33,500 nucleotides of DNA, taken from the NCBI GenBank assembly GCA_015488295.1, contig WFOC01000073.1, positions 1 through 33,500 of the forward strand, given 5' to 3'. The translations under genes were made by a program, and so were the position numbers. Positions 1 to 8,584 of the stretch are shown in pieces; the first letter of the stretch is position 1; every line of letters starts with the position of its first letter. The stretch comes from Gammaproteobacteria bacterium (GTDB taxonomy: Bacteria; Pseudomonadota; Gammaproteobacteria; SZUA-229). The notes beneath the pieces are model-generated. The model was not told the origin of the DNA, made no database searches, and worked only from the letters and a program-made list of their open reading frames with translations.

Positions 1-8
1 CCCTACGA

Positions 9-680
9 CTATTCAGGGCTTGCTGTCTGACTTTCTTCCACAGGTAAACCGGCTATTTTCCATTCCGGATAACCGTCTTCCAACCGCCGCGCTTTCATGC
101 CTTTTTCGCGCAAACGCGCCACCGCATCAAATGCCAGCACACAATGCGGGCCACGGCAATAAGCAACAACTTCCTGCTCTTTGCCAAGTTCACCCAGCCG
201 CTGCTCCAGTTCCTGTAGCGGAATATTAACCGCACCGGGTACGTGACCGGCGGCATATTCTTCCGGCGGGCGCACGTCCAGCACGGTAACCAGGCCATCA
301 CGCGCACGCTCAAGTAATTCGCTGCGCGGAATCGGTTCAAGATCGTCTTTTACCGTGAGGAAGGTATTGACCAGGTGCTGCACATCGCTGACATGGCGCT
401 CGGCCACCGCACGCAGAGCATCCAGCAGGTGAATAACATCGTCACCGCTGATACTGTAATAAACCTTCAGTCCCTCTTTGCGACAGCTGACCATGCCCGC
501 ATGACGCAGCTGTTGCAGGTGCTGCGAAGTATTGGCCACAGTCAGACCCGCAACCTTGCTCAACTGCTCTACGCTGCGTTCGCCCTGCGCCAGAAATTCG
601 AGTAATTCCAGTCGGTTACCGTTACTCAGTGCTTTTCCTACGCGGGCAAACTGGGAGAACAGTTCTTGTTTAAAACTCAT
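9..680 (-). CDS. ArsR-family HTH transcriptional regulator with C-terminal rhodanese domain
   Basis: 223 aa ORF. N-terminal winged HTH (GKALSNGNRLELLEFLAQGERSVEQLSKVAGLTVANTSQHLQQLRHAGMVSCRKEGLKVYYSI). C-terminal rhodanese (VTVLDVRPPEEYAAGHVPGAVNIPLQEL...VVAYCRGPHCVLAFDAVARLREKG). Confidence 0.93.
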   Translation of the reverse strand: MSFKQELFSQFARVGKALSNGNRLELLEFLAQGERSVEQLSKVAGLTVANTSQHLQQLRHAGMVSCRKEGLKVYYSISGDDVIHLLDALRAVAERHVSDVQHLVNTFLTVKDDLEPIPRSELLERARDGLVTVLDVRPPEEYAAGHVPGAVNIPLQELEQRLGELGKEQEVVAYCRGPHCVLAFDAVARLREKGMKARRLEDGYPEWKIAGLPVEESQTASPE

Positions 681-750
681 GATTCATACCTTCTTTGAGC
701 CTTAAGGCTTGACATTATTTATAATTCCATTATTCTAGTAATCAACTAAT

Positions 751-781
751 CACTTGAATACTATATTAGTAAATTTAAGTA
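751..781. promoter_or_regulatory. Operator-like dyad in the divergent intergenic region (TACTA-TAT-TAGTA core, imperfect CACTTGAAT/ATTTAAGTA outer arms)
   Basis: Perfect inverted repeat TACTA tat TAGTA at 759-771. Outer arms 751-759 and 773-781 match 7/9. It lies between a divergent ArsR-type regulator (start 680) and the operon start (841). Confidence 0.45.
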
Positions 782-840
782 TAGCACAACCTGCCCCCGC
801 CACAACGCGGGCGGACAACAACACCAGACACTGAGAAACT

Positions 841-1764
841 ATGAATGACATTAACCAGTTTATTATGAACAACGAGGTCGTCATCCGGCTGAGTTTTTTC
901 CTTGGCATTTTTGCCGTAATGGCGATATGGGAAGTCATCGCGCCACGTCGTGCGCTCACTGTTTCCAAAATCGTGCGCTGGACTAACAACCTGGGCCTGG
1001 TTTTTCTCAACAGCTTTATCCTGCGTTTTCTGTTTCCGGCAGCGGCTGTCGGTGTTGCTGCATTTGCCAGTGAACAGGGCTGGGGCTTGCTGAACTATTA
1101 TGATGTCTCACCCATGATCGCAGTGATTGTTGCCGTGGTGGTGATGGACTTTGTCATTTATGTGCAGCATGTCATGGTGCATGCTATTCCTGTGCTGTGG
1201 CGTTTGCATCGCGTACATCATGCCGACCTGGATTATGATGTCACCACTGGCGCACGTTTTCACCCCATCGAAATCATTCTTTCCATGCTGATCAAGTTTG
1301 CCACCATTGTCCTGCTCGGCCCGCCGATTGTCGCCGTGGTCATCTTCGAAGTGATGTTAAACGCCACTGCCATGTTCAATCACAGCAATGTGCGCCTGAA
1401 TCTCAGTCTCGATAAATGGCTGCGCCTGATTCTGGTAACCCCGGACATGCACCGTGTGCATCACTCGGTAGAAGACGATGAAACCAACAGCAATTTTGGT
1501 TTCAGCCTGCCGTGGTGGGATCGCCTGTGCGGCACCTACCGCGATCAGCCACGCGGCGGTCACGAAAACATGACTATCGGCATTCGCACTTTTCGTGAAC
1601 CCAAAATGGCATCATGGATCAGTGGCATGCTGGTAATGCCTTTCATTGGCAAGATGACCGGTTATGCGATTAACCGCAGACAGTGGCAGCAGGATGAGGA
1701 TGAAAAGCACACTGCGACTGTTCCCGACGATTCCAGCCACGCCAGTCATGGAGTTAAAAAATGA
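841..1764 (+). CDS. Sterol desaturase / fatty acid hydroxylase superfamily membrane protein
   Basis: 307 aa with multiple TM segments and histidine-box motifs (QHVMVHAIPVLWRLHRVHHADLDYD, FNHSNVRL, DMHRVHHSVEDDETNSNFGFSLPWWDRLCGTY). Confidence 0.9.
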   Translation: MNDINQFIMNNEVVIRLSFFLGIFAVMAIWEVIAPRRALTVSKIVRWTNNLGLVFLNSFILRFLFPAAAVGVAAFASEQGWGLLNYYDVSPMIAVIVAVVVMDFVIYVQHVMVHAIPVLWRLHRVHHADLDYDVTTGARFHPIEIILSMLIKFATIVLLGPPIVAVVIFEVMLNATAMFNHSNVRLNLSLDKWLRLILVTPDMHRVHHSVEDDETNSNFGFSLPWWDRLCGTYRDQPRGGHENMTIGIRTFREPKMASWISGMLVMPFIGKMTGYAINRRQWQQDEDEKHTATVPDDSSHASHGVKK

Positions 1765-2723
1765 AAAACAGTTTATGGAAAATTTTACTGCTGACCATTC
1801 TTGTCGCCGGCATCGCACTGGTAATCAATTATCGTGAACAGCTTGATGCCACCGTCATTCAAAACTGGATCGAAGAAGCCGGCAACGCCGCCCCGCTGTT
1901 ATTCATGGCAGTGTACATCGTCGGCACCGTTTTCTTTTTTCCGGGGGCTATTCTCACCCTGCTCGGCGGTGCATTATTTGGTCCGGTATCAGGCACACTC
2001 TATAACCTGACCGCTGCCACCATCGGTGCCATGCTGTCTTTTCTGGTCGCCCGTTATCTTGCCTCTGACTGGGTAGAGAAAAAAACCGGCGGCCGGTTAA
2101 AACAGTTGATGAATGGTGTCGAAAACGAAGGCTGGCGTTTTGTCGCCTTCACCCGACTGGTGCCACTGTTTCCATTTAACCTGCTGAACTACGGCCTGGG
2201 GCTGACCAAAATAAAATTCAGTCACTACAGCCTGGCGACCTACATCTTCATGCTGCCCGGCGCAATGGCTTATACCTACCTGGGTTACATCGGCAAGGAA
2301 GCGGCCACCGGTGGTGACGGCCTGATTCAAAAAGCCATGCTGGCACTGGCACTGCTTGGCCTGGTGGCTTTTCTGCCGCGCATCATCGGCAGCATACGCC
2401 GTGGTGATATGTTGAACGTCACCAATCTAAAAAAACGTCTGGATAACGGCGACGATATTTTAATACTGGATGTGCGCACCCCCGAAGATTATCACGGTGA
2501 GCAGGGCCACATTGCCGGCTCGACCCTGTTACCACTGGAGCAGCTGGAACAACGCATTGATGAGATAGATGACTACTACGAAAAAACCGTGGTCTGCATC
2601 TGCCGCACTGACCGTAAATCAGCCAAAGCCGCGCAAATACTGGCAGAAAAAGGTTTCGCTGATGTGCATGTAGCAAAAATGGGCATGACCGACTGGAACA
2701 AAAATGCATACCCCGTTGAATAA
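1761..2723 (+). CDS. TVP38/TMEM64 (DedA/VTT-like) membrane protein fused to a C-terminal rhodanese domain
   Basis: 320 aa. VTT-like segment (FFFPGAILTLLGGALFGPVSGTLYNLTAATIGAMLSFLVARYLASDWVEKK...FTRLVPLFPFNLLNYGLGLTKIKFSHY). Rhodanese (DILILDVRTPEDYHGEQGHIAGSTLLPLEQL...VVCICRTDRKSAKAAQILAEKGF). ATGA overlap with the upstream gene. Confidence 0.9.
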   Translation: MKNSLWKILLLTILVAGIALVINYREQLDATVIQNWIEEAGNAAPLLFMAVYIVGTVFFFPGAILTLLGGALFGPVSGTLYNLTAATIGAMLSFLVARYLASDWVEKKTGGRLKQLMNGVENEGWRFVAFTRLVPLFPFNLLNYGLGLTKIKFSHYSLATYIFMLPGAMAYTYLGYIGKEAATGGDGLIQKAMLALALLGLVAFLPRIIGSIRRGDMLNVTNLKKRLDNGDDILILDVRTPEDYHGEQGHIAGSTLLPLEQLEQRIDEIDDYYEKTVVCICRTDRKSAKAAQILAEKGFADVHVAKMGMTDWNKNAYPVE

Positions 2724-2741
2724 TTTTTAGAGGAAAGCAGA

Positions 2742-3515
2742 ATGTCTATTTCCATTATTTTTGCAGGCCTGGCGACAGGAATTTTACTGGGCATATTTGG
2801 CAGCGGTGGCTCGATTATCACCACGCCAGCATTGCTTTATCTGCTAAACGTCGATGCCAAATCTGCCATCGCCATGAGCCTGGGCATTGTCGCAATGACA
2901 GCAACAATCACCGCACTACAGCACTGGCGCAAGGGCAATGTGAATCTCAAAATCACTGCTGTCTTCGGCCTGTTTGGCATTATCGGTACTTTTGCAGGTG
3001 CAAAACTCGGCATCATTACACCGGTTGTTATTCAGCTTGGTGTGTTTGCACTGGTTATGTATGCCGCCGCCTGGAAAATGCTCAAACCGGCACCGCAACA
3101 TAAATCCGTGGGCGCGGCCTGCACTGAGTGCATCGACGGCTACTGCGATGACCTGGACTATCGGGAAATTGCTGTTCATGGCATTGCCGTGGGCATTCTG
3201 ACCGGCGTGGTCGGTGTTGGTGGTGGCTTTCTGATTGTGCCTGCGCTGGTGCTGCTTTCCGGCCTGCCCATGAAGCAGGCGGTGGGCACGTCATTAAGTA
3301 TTGTCGCCCTCAAATCCTTTGCCGGCTTCGCCGGCTACGCTGGCGCTGTCGCCATTGATTATTCCCTGATGGCCATATTTACCGGCATTGCTATTACCGG
3401 CAGTATCGCCGGCAGCATGCTGGCGGAGCATCTGCCCGCAGATTTGCTCAAGCGCGGCTTTGGTAGCTTTCTGGTGCTGGTAGCCAGTTATATTCTGATT
3501 AAACAGTTTGCCTGA
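2742..3515 (+). CDS. Sulfite exporter TauE/SafE family permease
   Basis: 257 aa with two pseudo-repeat halves ([39 protein letters not shown] and [39 protein letters not shown]), typical of TauE/SafE. Confidence 0.9.
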   Translation: MSISIIFAGLATGILLGIFGSGGSIITTPALLYLLNVDAKSAIAMSLGIVAMTATITALQHWRKGNVNLKITAVFGLFGIIGTFAGAKLGIITPVVIQLGVFALVMYAAAWKMLKPAPQHKSVGAACTECIDGYCDDLDYREIAVHGIAVGILTGVVGVGGGFLIVPALVLLSGLPMKQAVGTSLSIVALKSFAGFAGYAGAVAIDYSLMAIFTGIAITGSIAGSMLAEHLPADLLKRGFGSFLVLVASYILIKQFA

Positions 3516-3528
3516 AAGAGAAAAAGTC

Positions 3529-3654
3529 ATGTTTACAGTCACCGTTATTATTCAAAATACCGTTTCTCAGCAACATTTCGCTGACACTGCACCGGCAACA
3601 AACATAGCCGCTGAAAAAAACCAGCAACAATGTGATGGCGTTTTAAGCGTTTAA
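3529..3654 (+). CDS. Candidate 41-aa small ORF between the TauE gene and the polyferredoxin gene
   Basis: ATG at 3529 follows purine-rich GAAAGAGAAAAAGTC. Translates to MFTVTVIIQNTVSQQHFADTAPATNIAAEKNQQQCDGVLSV*. Below the supplied ORF track's apparent length cutoff. No family recognised. Confidence 0.2.
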   Translation: MFTVTVIIQNTVSQQHFADTAPATNIAAEKNQQQCDGVLSV

Positions 3655-3691
3655 AGATGGCAAAAATAATTTCATATATCAGGTCCATAAC

Positions 3692-6124
3692 ATGATAAAC
3701 ACCAAAACAGCTGAACGAGTGTTTTACCATAGCACAAGAGATAGCAGCAGCGCGCAGCAGGATCTGATGCCGGCGCGTTACAGTCTGTGGGTACAGGTGT
3801 TAAGCATGGCCGCGTTCACCCTGGCTTTCGTCGGCTGGTTAAACGAAACCTGGCTGTTCTGGTTCGACAACCCGATCTGGCTGAATCGTTATACCGAGTA
3901 CGGCATCATCCTGGGCTTTGGTATCTGGCGCATTGCCGCTGAAAAAAATGCTTACACACGAAAACGTCTGATCATTCTGGTCGCCATGGTCACCGTGTTC
4001 TGGTGGCTGGTTCCCTGGTTATACCCGGTGTACGAACCTTATGTCGGCTTCCTCTGGTCACAGCCGGTTTTTCCTTCGCTGCATGTGCCGGGCACCATCA
4101 CTTTCTTTTTGATACTGGCCGCTGTTTTTCTTTTTGGCCGACGTATCATCTGTGGTTTTAACTGCCCCTGTGTCGGCATCCGCGAGACGGTCGGTTTTCC
4201 TTTTCGTGATCGCACCCTGCGTTCTGACTGGACATGGAAACTGCGCCACAGCAAATGGTTTTTCTTCAGTTATTATGTCGGCATCATGGTGGTCACCCAG
4301 TTTCCACCAAATTCCTGGACGGTCAGTTTTGTCGGCGGTTTTTACCTGATTGTCGCGGTCACTTATTTCGGCAGTTTTTTTATCGCACCCATCGTCGGCA
4401 ACCGTTTTTATTGCCGTTACCTGTGCCCCTACGGCGCAACCTTCGGCCTGCTCAATCACGCCGGTTTTTACGGCATCAACATGGACACCGACAAGTGCAT
4501 TGATTGCCAGCGTTGCGAACAGGTCTGTGACATGGGTATTCCGGTGTGGACACAGGGCAAGGAAAGCGGCCGTGTCACCGCGCTGGAAGATTGCATGGGT
4601 TGTGCACGCTGCGTGGTTTCCTGCCCCACCGATGCGCTGGAAATTCGCGACGTGCGCAACGTCTTCAAAAAATCACTGGTACAAAATGCCAGCCATTTAT
4701 TAAAACAGAAACCGCCGTTAAAAGTCGCCCGTCAGGAAAATGAAAAACGTGCCGAGACAGAGCGCAAACAGGACTGGCAGGAAATACACAAAACAGCTGA
4801 ACTGGCGCAGATAAAACAACAGGCTTCACGCTGCCTGGACTGCGGCTACCCCGGTTGCATCAACGCCTGCCCGCTGCAAAACCGTATTCCGGAGTGGCTG
4901 GAACAGGTTGCCGCCGGCAACTTCGACAAAGCCAGCGAACTGGCACACAGCACCAGCAACCTGCCCGAAATATGCGGCACGCTGTGTCCGCAACACCGTT
5001 TATGTGAAGGTGCCTGCACCAGGGCAAAAGAAGAAGAAGGCGCGGTCACCATCGGCATCATCGAACGTTATCTGGTCGAACATGCATCGCAGAAAAAAGC
5101 TGCGCCGGAAAAAATTGCCGCATCAATGTCGCACAGTAAAAACAGAAATAAAAAAGTCGCCATCATCGGCGCTGGCCCGGCGGGCATCGCCTGCGCTGAT
5201 GAGTTAAACAAAAAAGGTTTTTCAGTCACCGTGTACGACCGCAACAAAAAAATCGGCGGCCTGCTGGAAACCGGCGTACCACCTTTCAAGCTGGATAAAA
5301 AGCTGCTTCATGATCGCCAGCTTTTGCTCGAAGCACAGGGCATCAAGTTTCAACTGAACACCAACGTCGATCAGGTTTTGCTAAAAAATATTGCTGATGA
5401 ATCTGATGCCATTTTCCTCGGCCTGGGCGCACAGACTTCACGCGATATAAAACTGCCCGGGCAACAGTTAAAAAATGTCAGCGATGCCCTGAGCTATCTG
5501 GCCGATGTCAATGCACATCATGAAAACACACGATTACACATAACAGGAAAAGGCGTTCTTGTGCTTGGTGGCGGTGATAGCGCAATGGACTGCGCTCGTT
5601 CCGCAATTCGTCAGGGCGCGAAAAAAGTCACGGTGGCGTATCGTCGCGGTGAAGAATTCATGCGTGCCTCTGCCAAAGAAAAACAGGCGGCTGCTGAAGA
5701 AGGCGTTGAGTTTTTATTCAATTATGTAGCAACCGATATTACCGGTGAAACCTGTGTCGACGGCGTGCTTTTTGATAACAACAATATCAGACAGTTTATA
5801 AAATGCGACGTGGTCATTATGGCACTTGGCCAGGTCAACAAAACCGAAAGCTGGATGACGCAGTTTGGTATTCAGAGCGATGACCGGGGCATTATCATCG
5901 TGGATGAAAACGGCAGAACCTCCAGCGAAACATTTTATGCCGGTGGTGACAATACCAACGGGCCAGACCTGGTGGTCACCGCCATCAAAGCGGGGCGCAC
6001 AGCCGCTGCCGGTATCGAAAAAAATCTTGGCGCTGGTTTTATCTCCAGACGCTTTCATAAAACACTATCAATGCAACGACCTGAAAAATCATCTCTGTCC
6101 GCCGTTGCCCGGAGCCAGCCATGA
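3692..6124 (+). CDS. Fusion of an N-terminal NapH/CcoG-like membrane 4Fe-4S polyferredoxin with a C-terminal GltD-like NAD(P)H-dependent FAD oxidoreductase
   Basis: 810 aa. Membrane segments with CGFNCPCVGIRETVGFPFRDRTLRSDW and YCRYLCPYGATFG. Ferredoxin motifs CIDCQRCEQVCDMG and CMGCARCVVSCPTDALEI. GltD-type N-terminal cluster CLDCGYPGCINACPLQNRIPEWL...CGTLCPQHRLCEGACT. Dinucleotide-binding KVAIIGAGPAGIACADEL and VLVLGGGDSAMDCARSA. Confidence 0.9.
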   Translation: MINTKTAERVFYHSTRDSSSAQQDLMPARYSLWVQVLSMAAFTLAFVGWLNETWLFWFDNPIWLNRYTEYGIILGFGIWRIAAEKNAYTRKRLIILVAMVTVFWWLVPWLYPVYEPYVGFLWSQPVFPSLHVPGTITFFLILAAVFLFGRRIICGFNCPCVGIRETVGFPFRDRTLRSDWTWKLRHSKWFFFSYYVGIMVVTQFPPNSWTVSFVGGFYLIVAVTYFGSFFIAPIVGNRFYCRYLCPYGATFGLLNHAGFYGINMDTDKCIDCQRCEQVCDMGIPVWTQGKESGRVTALEDCMGCARCVVSCPTDALEIRDVRNVFKKSLVQNASHLLKQKPPLKVARQENEKRAETERKQDWQEIHKTAELAQIKQQASRCLDCGYPGCINACPLQNRIPEWLEQVAAGNFDKASELAHSTSNLPEICGTLCPQHRLCEGACTRAKEEEGAVTIGIIERYLVEHASQKKAAPEKIAASMSHSKNRNKKVAIIGAGPAGIACADELNKKGFSVTVYDRNKKIGGLLETGVPPFKLDKKLLHDRQLLLEAQGIKFQLNTNVDQVLLKNIADESDAIFLGLGAQTSRDIKLPGQQLKNVSDALSYLADVNAHHENTRLHITGKGVLVLGGGDSAMDCARSAIRQGAKKVTVAYRRGEEFMRASAKEKQAAAEEGVEFLFNYVATDITGETCVDGVLFDNNNIRQFIKCDVVIMALGQVNKTESWMTQFGIQSDDRGIIIVDENGRTSSETFYAGGDNTNGPDLVVTAIKAGRTAAAGIEKNLGAGFISRRFHKTLSMQRPEKSSLSAVARSQP

Positions 6125-6327
6125 AAAAAATACTTTTTATTCTGTTGCTAATAAGCCAGCCTGCCATCGCGCACCACACCAAAGAACACACCATGCTGAC
6201 GCAGGACACAGAGCAGGTTATTGCTGAAACAAAACAGGGCGCGGAAAATTCCGGCTCGACTTTCCTCTGGCTGGGGATCGCAGCTGTTTTGGGTCTCGGC
6301 ATGATCAAGCTATTCAGAAAAAAATGA
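6121..6327 (+). CDS. Small membrane-anchored peptide (68 aa) with signal peptide and one C-terminal TM segment
   Basis: MKKILFILLLISQPAIAHHTKEH...STFLWLGIAAVLGLGMIKLFRKK. ATGA overlaps with both neighbours imply translational coupling. Confidence 0.7.
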   Translation: MKKILFILLLISQPAIAHHTKEHTMLTQDTEQVIAETKQGAENSGSTFLWLGIAAVLGLGMIKLFRKK

Positions 6328-7697
6328 AGCGAAGGTTCCCACTTTATCTTCTGGTGCCGCTGCTGATCGCACTGATCTCGGTGCCCACCGGTTTTTTTTA
6401 TGTCGACTGGAACAAGAGCGGCGAAGGTGCCGGCCTGTATTCACGCGACTGGAAACCCGAAGCCATTTTCGCCTACTGGAACCCGAAAGATTTTTACCAG
6501 TCTGTTGATACCGTGGTCGGCGTATTTGATGGCGAACAATGTGTGCAATGCCATCAGGGTGTGACCCCGGGTATCGTTAATGACTGGCGTAAAAGCCGGC
6601 ACGCTAAACCTTCAGGACAACAGGCAACCGTTTACTGTTCTGACTGCCACGGCAACAATCATGAAGACCTGCATTTGCCAACACCCGATGTTTGCGGCAG
6701 TTGCCACGATAAGCAACACGGCGAGTTCATCGATGAAAAACGTTATGGTTTTCCCAGCCACTCACTGGCGATGGAACGCGCACTGGATGCCAAACACTTT
6801 GCCGACAAACCCAAAGCCGAAGTCACCGCCTGCCTGCAATGCCACTCGGTGGCCAGCAAGTGTGATTCCTGCCACACCCGGCACCTTTTCAGTGCCGCCG
6901 AAGCGCGCCGGCCGGAAGCCTGCATCACCTGTCACAGCGGCCCACCGCATCCGGATGACGAAACCTATTTTCATTCAAAACACGGTCAGCTTTATCTTGC
7001 TGAAGGCGAGAACTGGGACTGGTCAAAACCGTTAAGCAAAGGCAACTACCCGGCACCCACCTGCGCTTATTGCCACATGGATGCCGGCAAACACCAGGTG
7101 GCAGACAAATCAATCTGGCAGTTCGGTATCAAACAGGTCAATCCGCTAACAGCCGGTAATATCGTAAAACGTAAACAGTGGATAGATTTATGCAGCGACT
7201 GCCACGAAAAAGACTGGTCAGCAGATCGCCTGAAAGAAATGGACGCCGAAAGAAAACGCGCCTGGAAAAAACTGTATAAAGCAGAAAGCATCTTGAAATC
7301 ACTGCGCTCTGACAAGCTGCTTTTCCCATCGGCAAAACAGCGTCCGTTTTACCCGATGAATTCAGAAAGTGATTTACTGCATTATGAACGCATCGGATTT
7401 TTTGAAGGCCAGGCCTCAGCGTTTTACAATGTTTCTGCCCTTGAACGCGATTATTTTGAGATGTGGTATTTCGAAAACCTGACAGCCTACAAAGGCGCTG
7501 CTCATGGCGATGCTTCTTTTATCAAGAAAGGCCATGAGGCAATGGATAAAAGTTTGAAACTGATACAGGATAAAGCTGATCGTTTACGTTTTATCGGCGA
7601 GCTGGAAAACAACATCAAAAACGATCAGCAGAAATACGCCCCCGAAAAACTCTGGAAAAACGGTGAGTACACTTTGTACAACCGGGACAACAACTGA
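6324..7697 (+). CDS. Octaheme c-type cytochrome, hydroxylamine-oxidoreductase-like, N-terminally membrane-anchored
   Basis: 457 aa with eight CXXCH motifs: CVQCH, CSDCH, CGSCH, CLQCH, CDSCH, CITCH, CAYCH, CSDCH. N-terminal hydrophobic anchor and helical C-terminus. Confidence 0.85.
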   Translation: MKRRFPLYLLVPLLIALISVPTGFFYVDWNKSGEGAGLYSRDWKPEAIFAYWNPKDFYQSVDTVVGVFDGEQCVQCHQGVTPGIVNDWRKSRHAKPSGQQATVYCSDCHGNNHEDLHLPTPDVCGSCHDKQHGEFIDEKRYGFPSHSLAMERALDAKHFADKPKAEVTACLQCHSVASKCDSCHTRHLFSAAEARRPEACITCHSGPPHPDDETYFHSKHGQLYLAEGENWDWSKPLSKGNYPAPTCAYCHMDAGKHQVADKSIWQFGIKQVNPLTAGNIVKRKQWIDLCSDCHEKDWSADRLKEMDAERKRAWKKLYKAESILKSLRSDKLLFPSAKQRPFYPMNSESDLLHYERIGFFEGQASAFYNVSALERDYFEMWYFENLTAYKGAAHGDASFIKKGHEAMDKSLKLIQDKADRLRFIGELENNIKNDQQKYAPEKLWKNGEYTLYNRDNN

Positions 7698-8584
7698 TGG
7701 CCAAAATTTTCCTCACAGCTTTTCTTTCACCAGCACTCAGCATTTTTTTGCTCACCGTCATGGCGACCGATGTTTTTGCCACACAGGCTGTACCGAAAAA
7801 AAACATCACTCTGAAAAACACTTCCTGCATACAGTGCCATGAAGCACAAAACCGTTCACTGATAAAAGACTGGCAGAACAGCGCACATGCAACAGCCGAA
7901 CCTGTGGTCGACTGCGTCAGCTGTCACGGCAGCTTACACAGCAACATGGCCAGCACTGCACGGCACGATGATTCCTGCACCGGCTGTCACGGCGGTGAAA
8001 AAGCACCCGTTGCGCACAGCTACGCAAGTTCAAAACACGGCAGCCTGATGCGCATCGAAAAAAATACTTATGACTGGAACCAGCCGTTTATTTTGGCAAA
8101 CTACCGCACACCCGGCTGTGGTTACTGCCACATGTACCAGAGCAACCATAATGTCAGCAGCACCGTCAGGCATGAGCTGATGAATGGCAAAACCGATAAT
8201 TCAGAAATAGAAAAAGTACAGGATAAAATGCGGCAAGCTTGCCAGACGTGCCATGCACCGCGTTACATAAGCCTGCTATTTAGTAACGGCGAAGCCATGC
8301 TGGAAATTGCCCGCAAAAAAGTACGCGAAGCAAAAGCGGTTATAGATCAGGCGGAAAATCACTTTAATGAAAACCAGCTGGCACCGGCGAAACAACAGTT
8401 CAAGAAAATGCAGCAGCACCTGAGAAATGTTCACCTCGGCATTGGCCACCAGTCACCGGACTATCAGTGGTGGCACGGCCAGCCAGCACTGGACGGTGAC
8501 CTGCTGCGCATCAAGGACAGCATCGGCGAGTTGCAGCGTTTGAAAGCTATCAATGAATCCCGTTCCGATGCTGTCAGCGATTAA
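7697..8584 (+). CDS. Pentaheme c-type cytochrome related to the upstream octaheme cytochrome
   Basis: 295 aa with signal peptide and five CXXCH motifs (CIQCH, CVSCH, CTGCH, CGYCH, CQTCH). SKHGSLMRIEKNTYDWNQPFILANYRTPGCGYCHMYQSNHNV aligns with SKHGQLYLAEGENWDWSKPLSKGNYPAPTCAYCHMDAGKHQV in the upstream protein. C-terminal HLGIGHQSPDYQWWHGQPALDGDLLRIKD is HAO-like. Confidence 0.85.
   Translation: MAKIFLTAFLSPALSIFLLTVMATDVFATQAVPKKNITLKNTSCIQCHEAQNRSLIKDWQNSAHATAEPVVDCVSCHGSLHSNMASTARHDDSCTGCHGGEKAPVAHSYASSKHGSLMRIEKNTYDWNQPFILANYRTPGCGYCHMYQSNHNVSSTVRHELMNGKTDNSEIEKVQDKMRQACQTCHAPRYISLLFSNGEAMLEIARKKVREAKAVIDQAENHFNENQLAPAKQQFKKMQQHLRNVHLGIGHQSPDYQWWHGQPALDGDLLRIKDSIGELQRLKAINESRSDAVSD

Noticed and set aside
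4058-4459. 133-aa - strand ORF opposite the polyferredoxin gene
   Set aside because: Lies wholly inside a strongly supported CDS on the other strand and has low-complexity charged composition.
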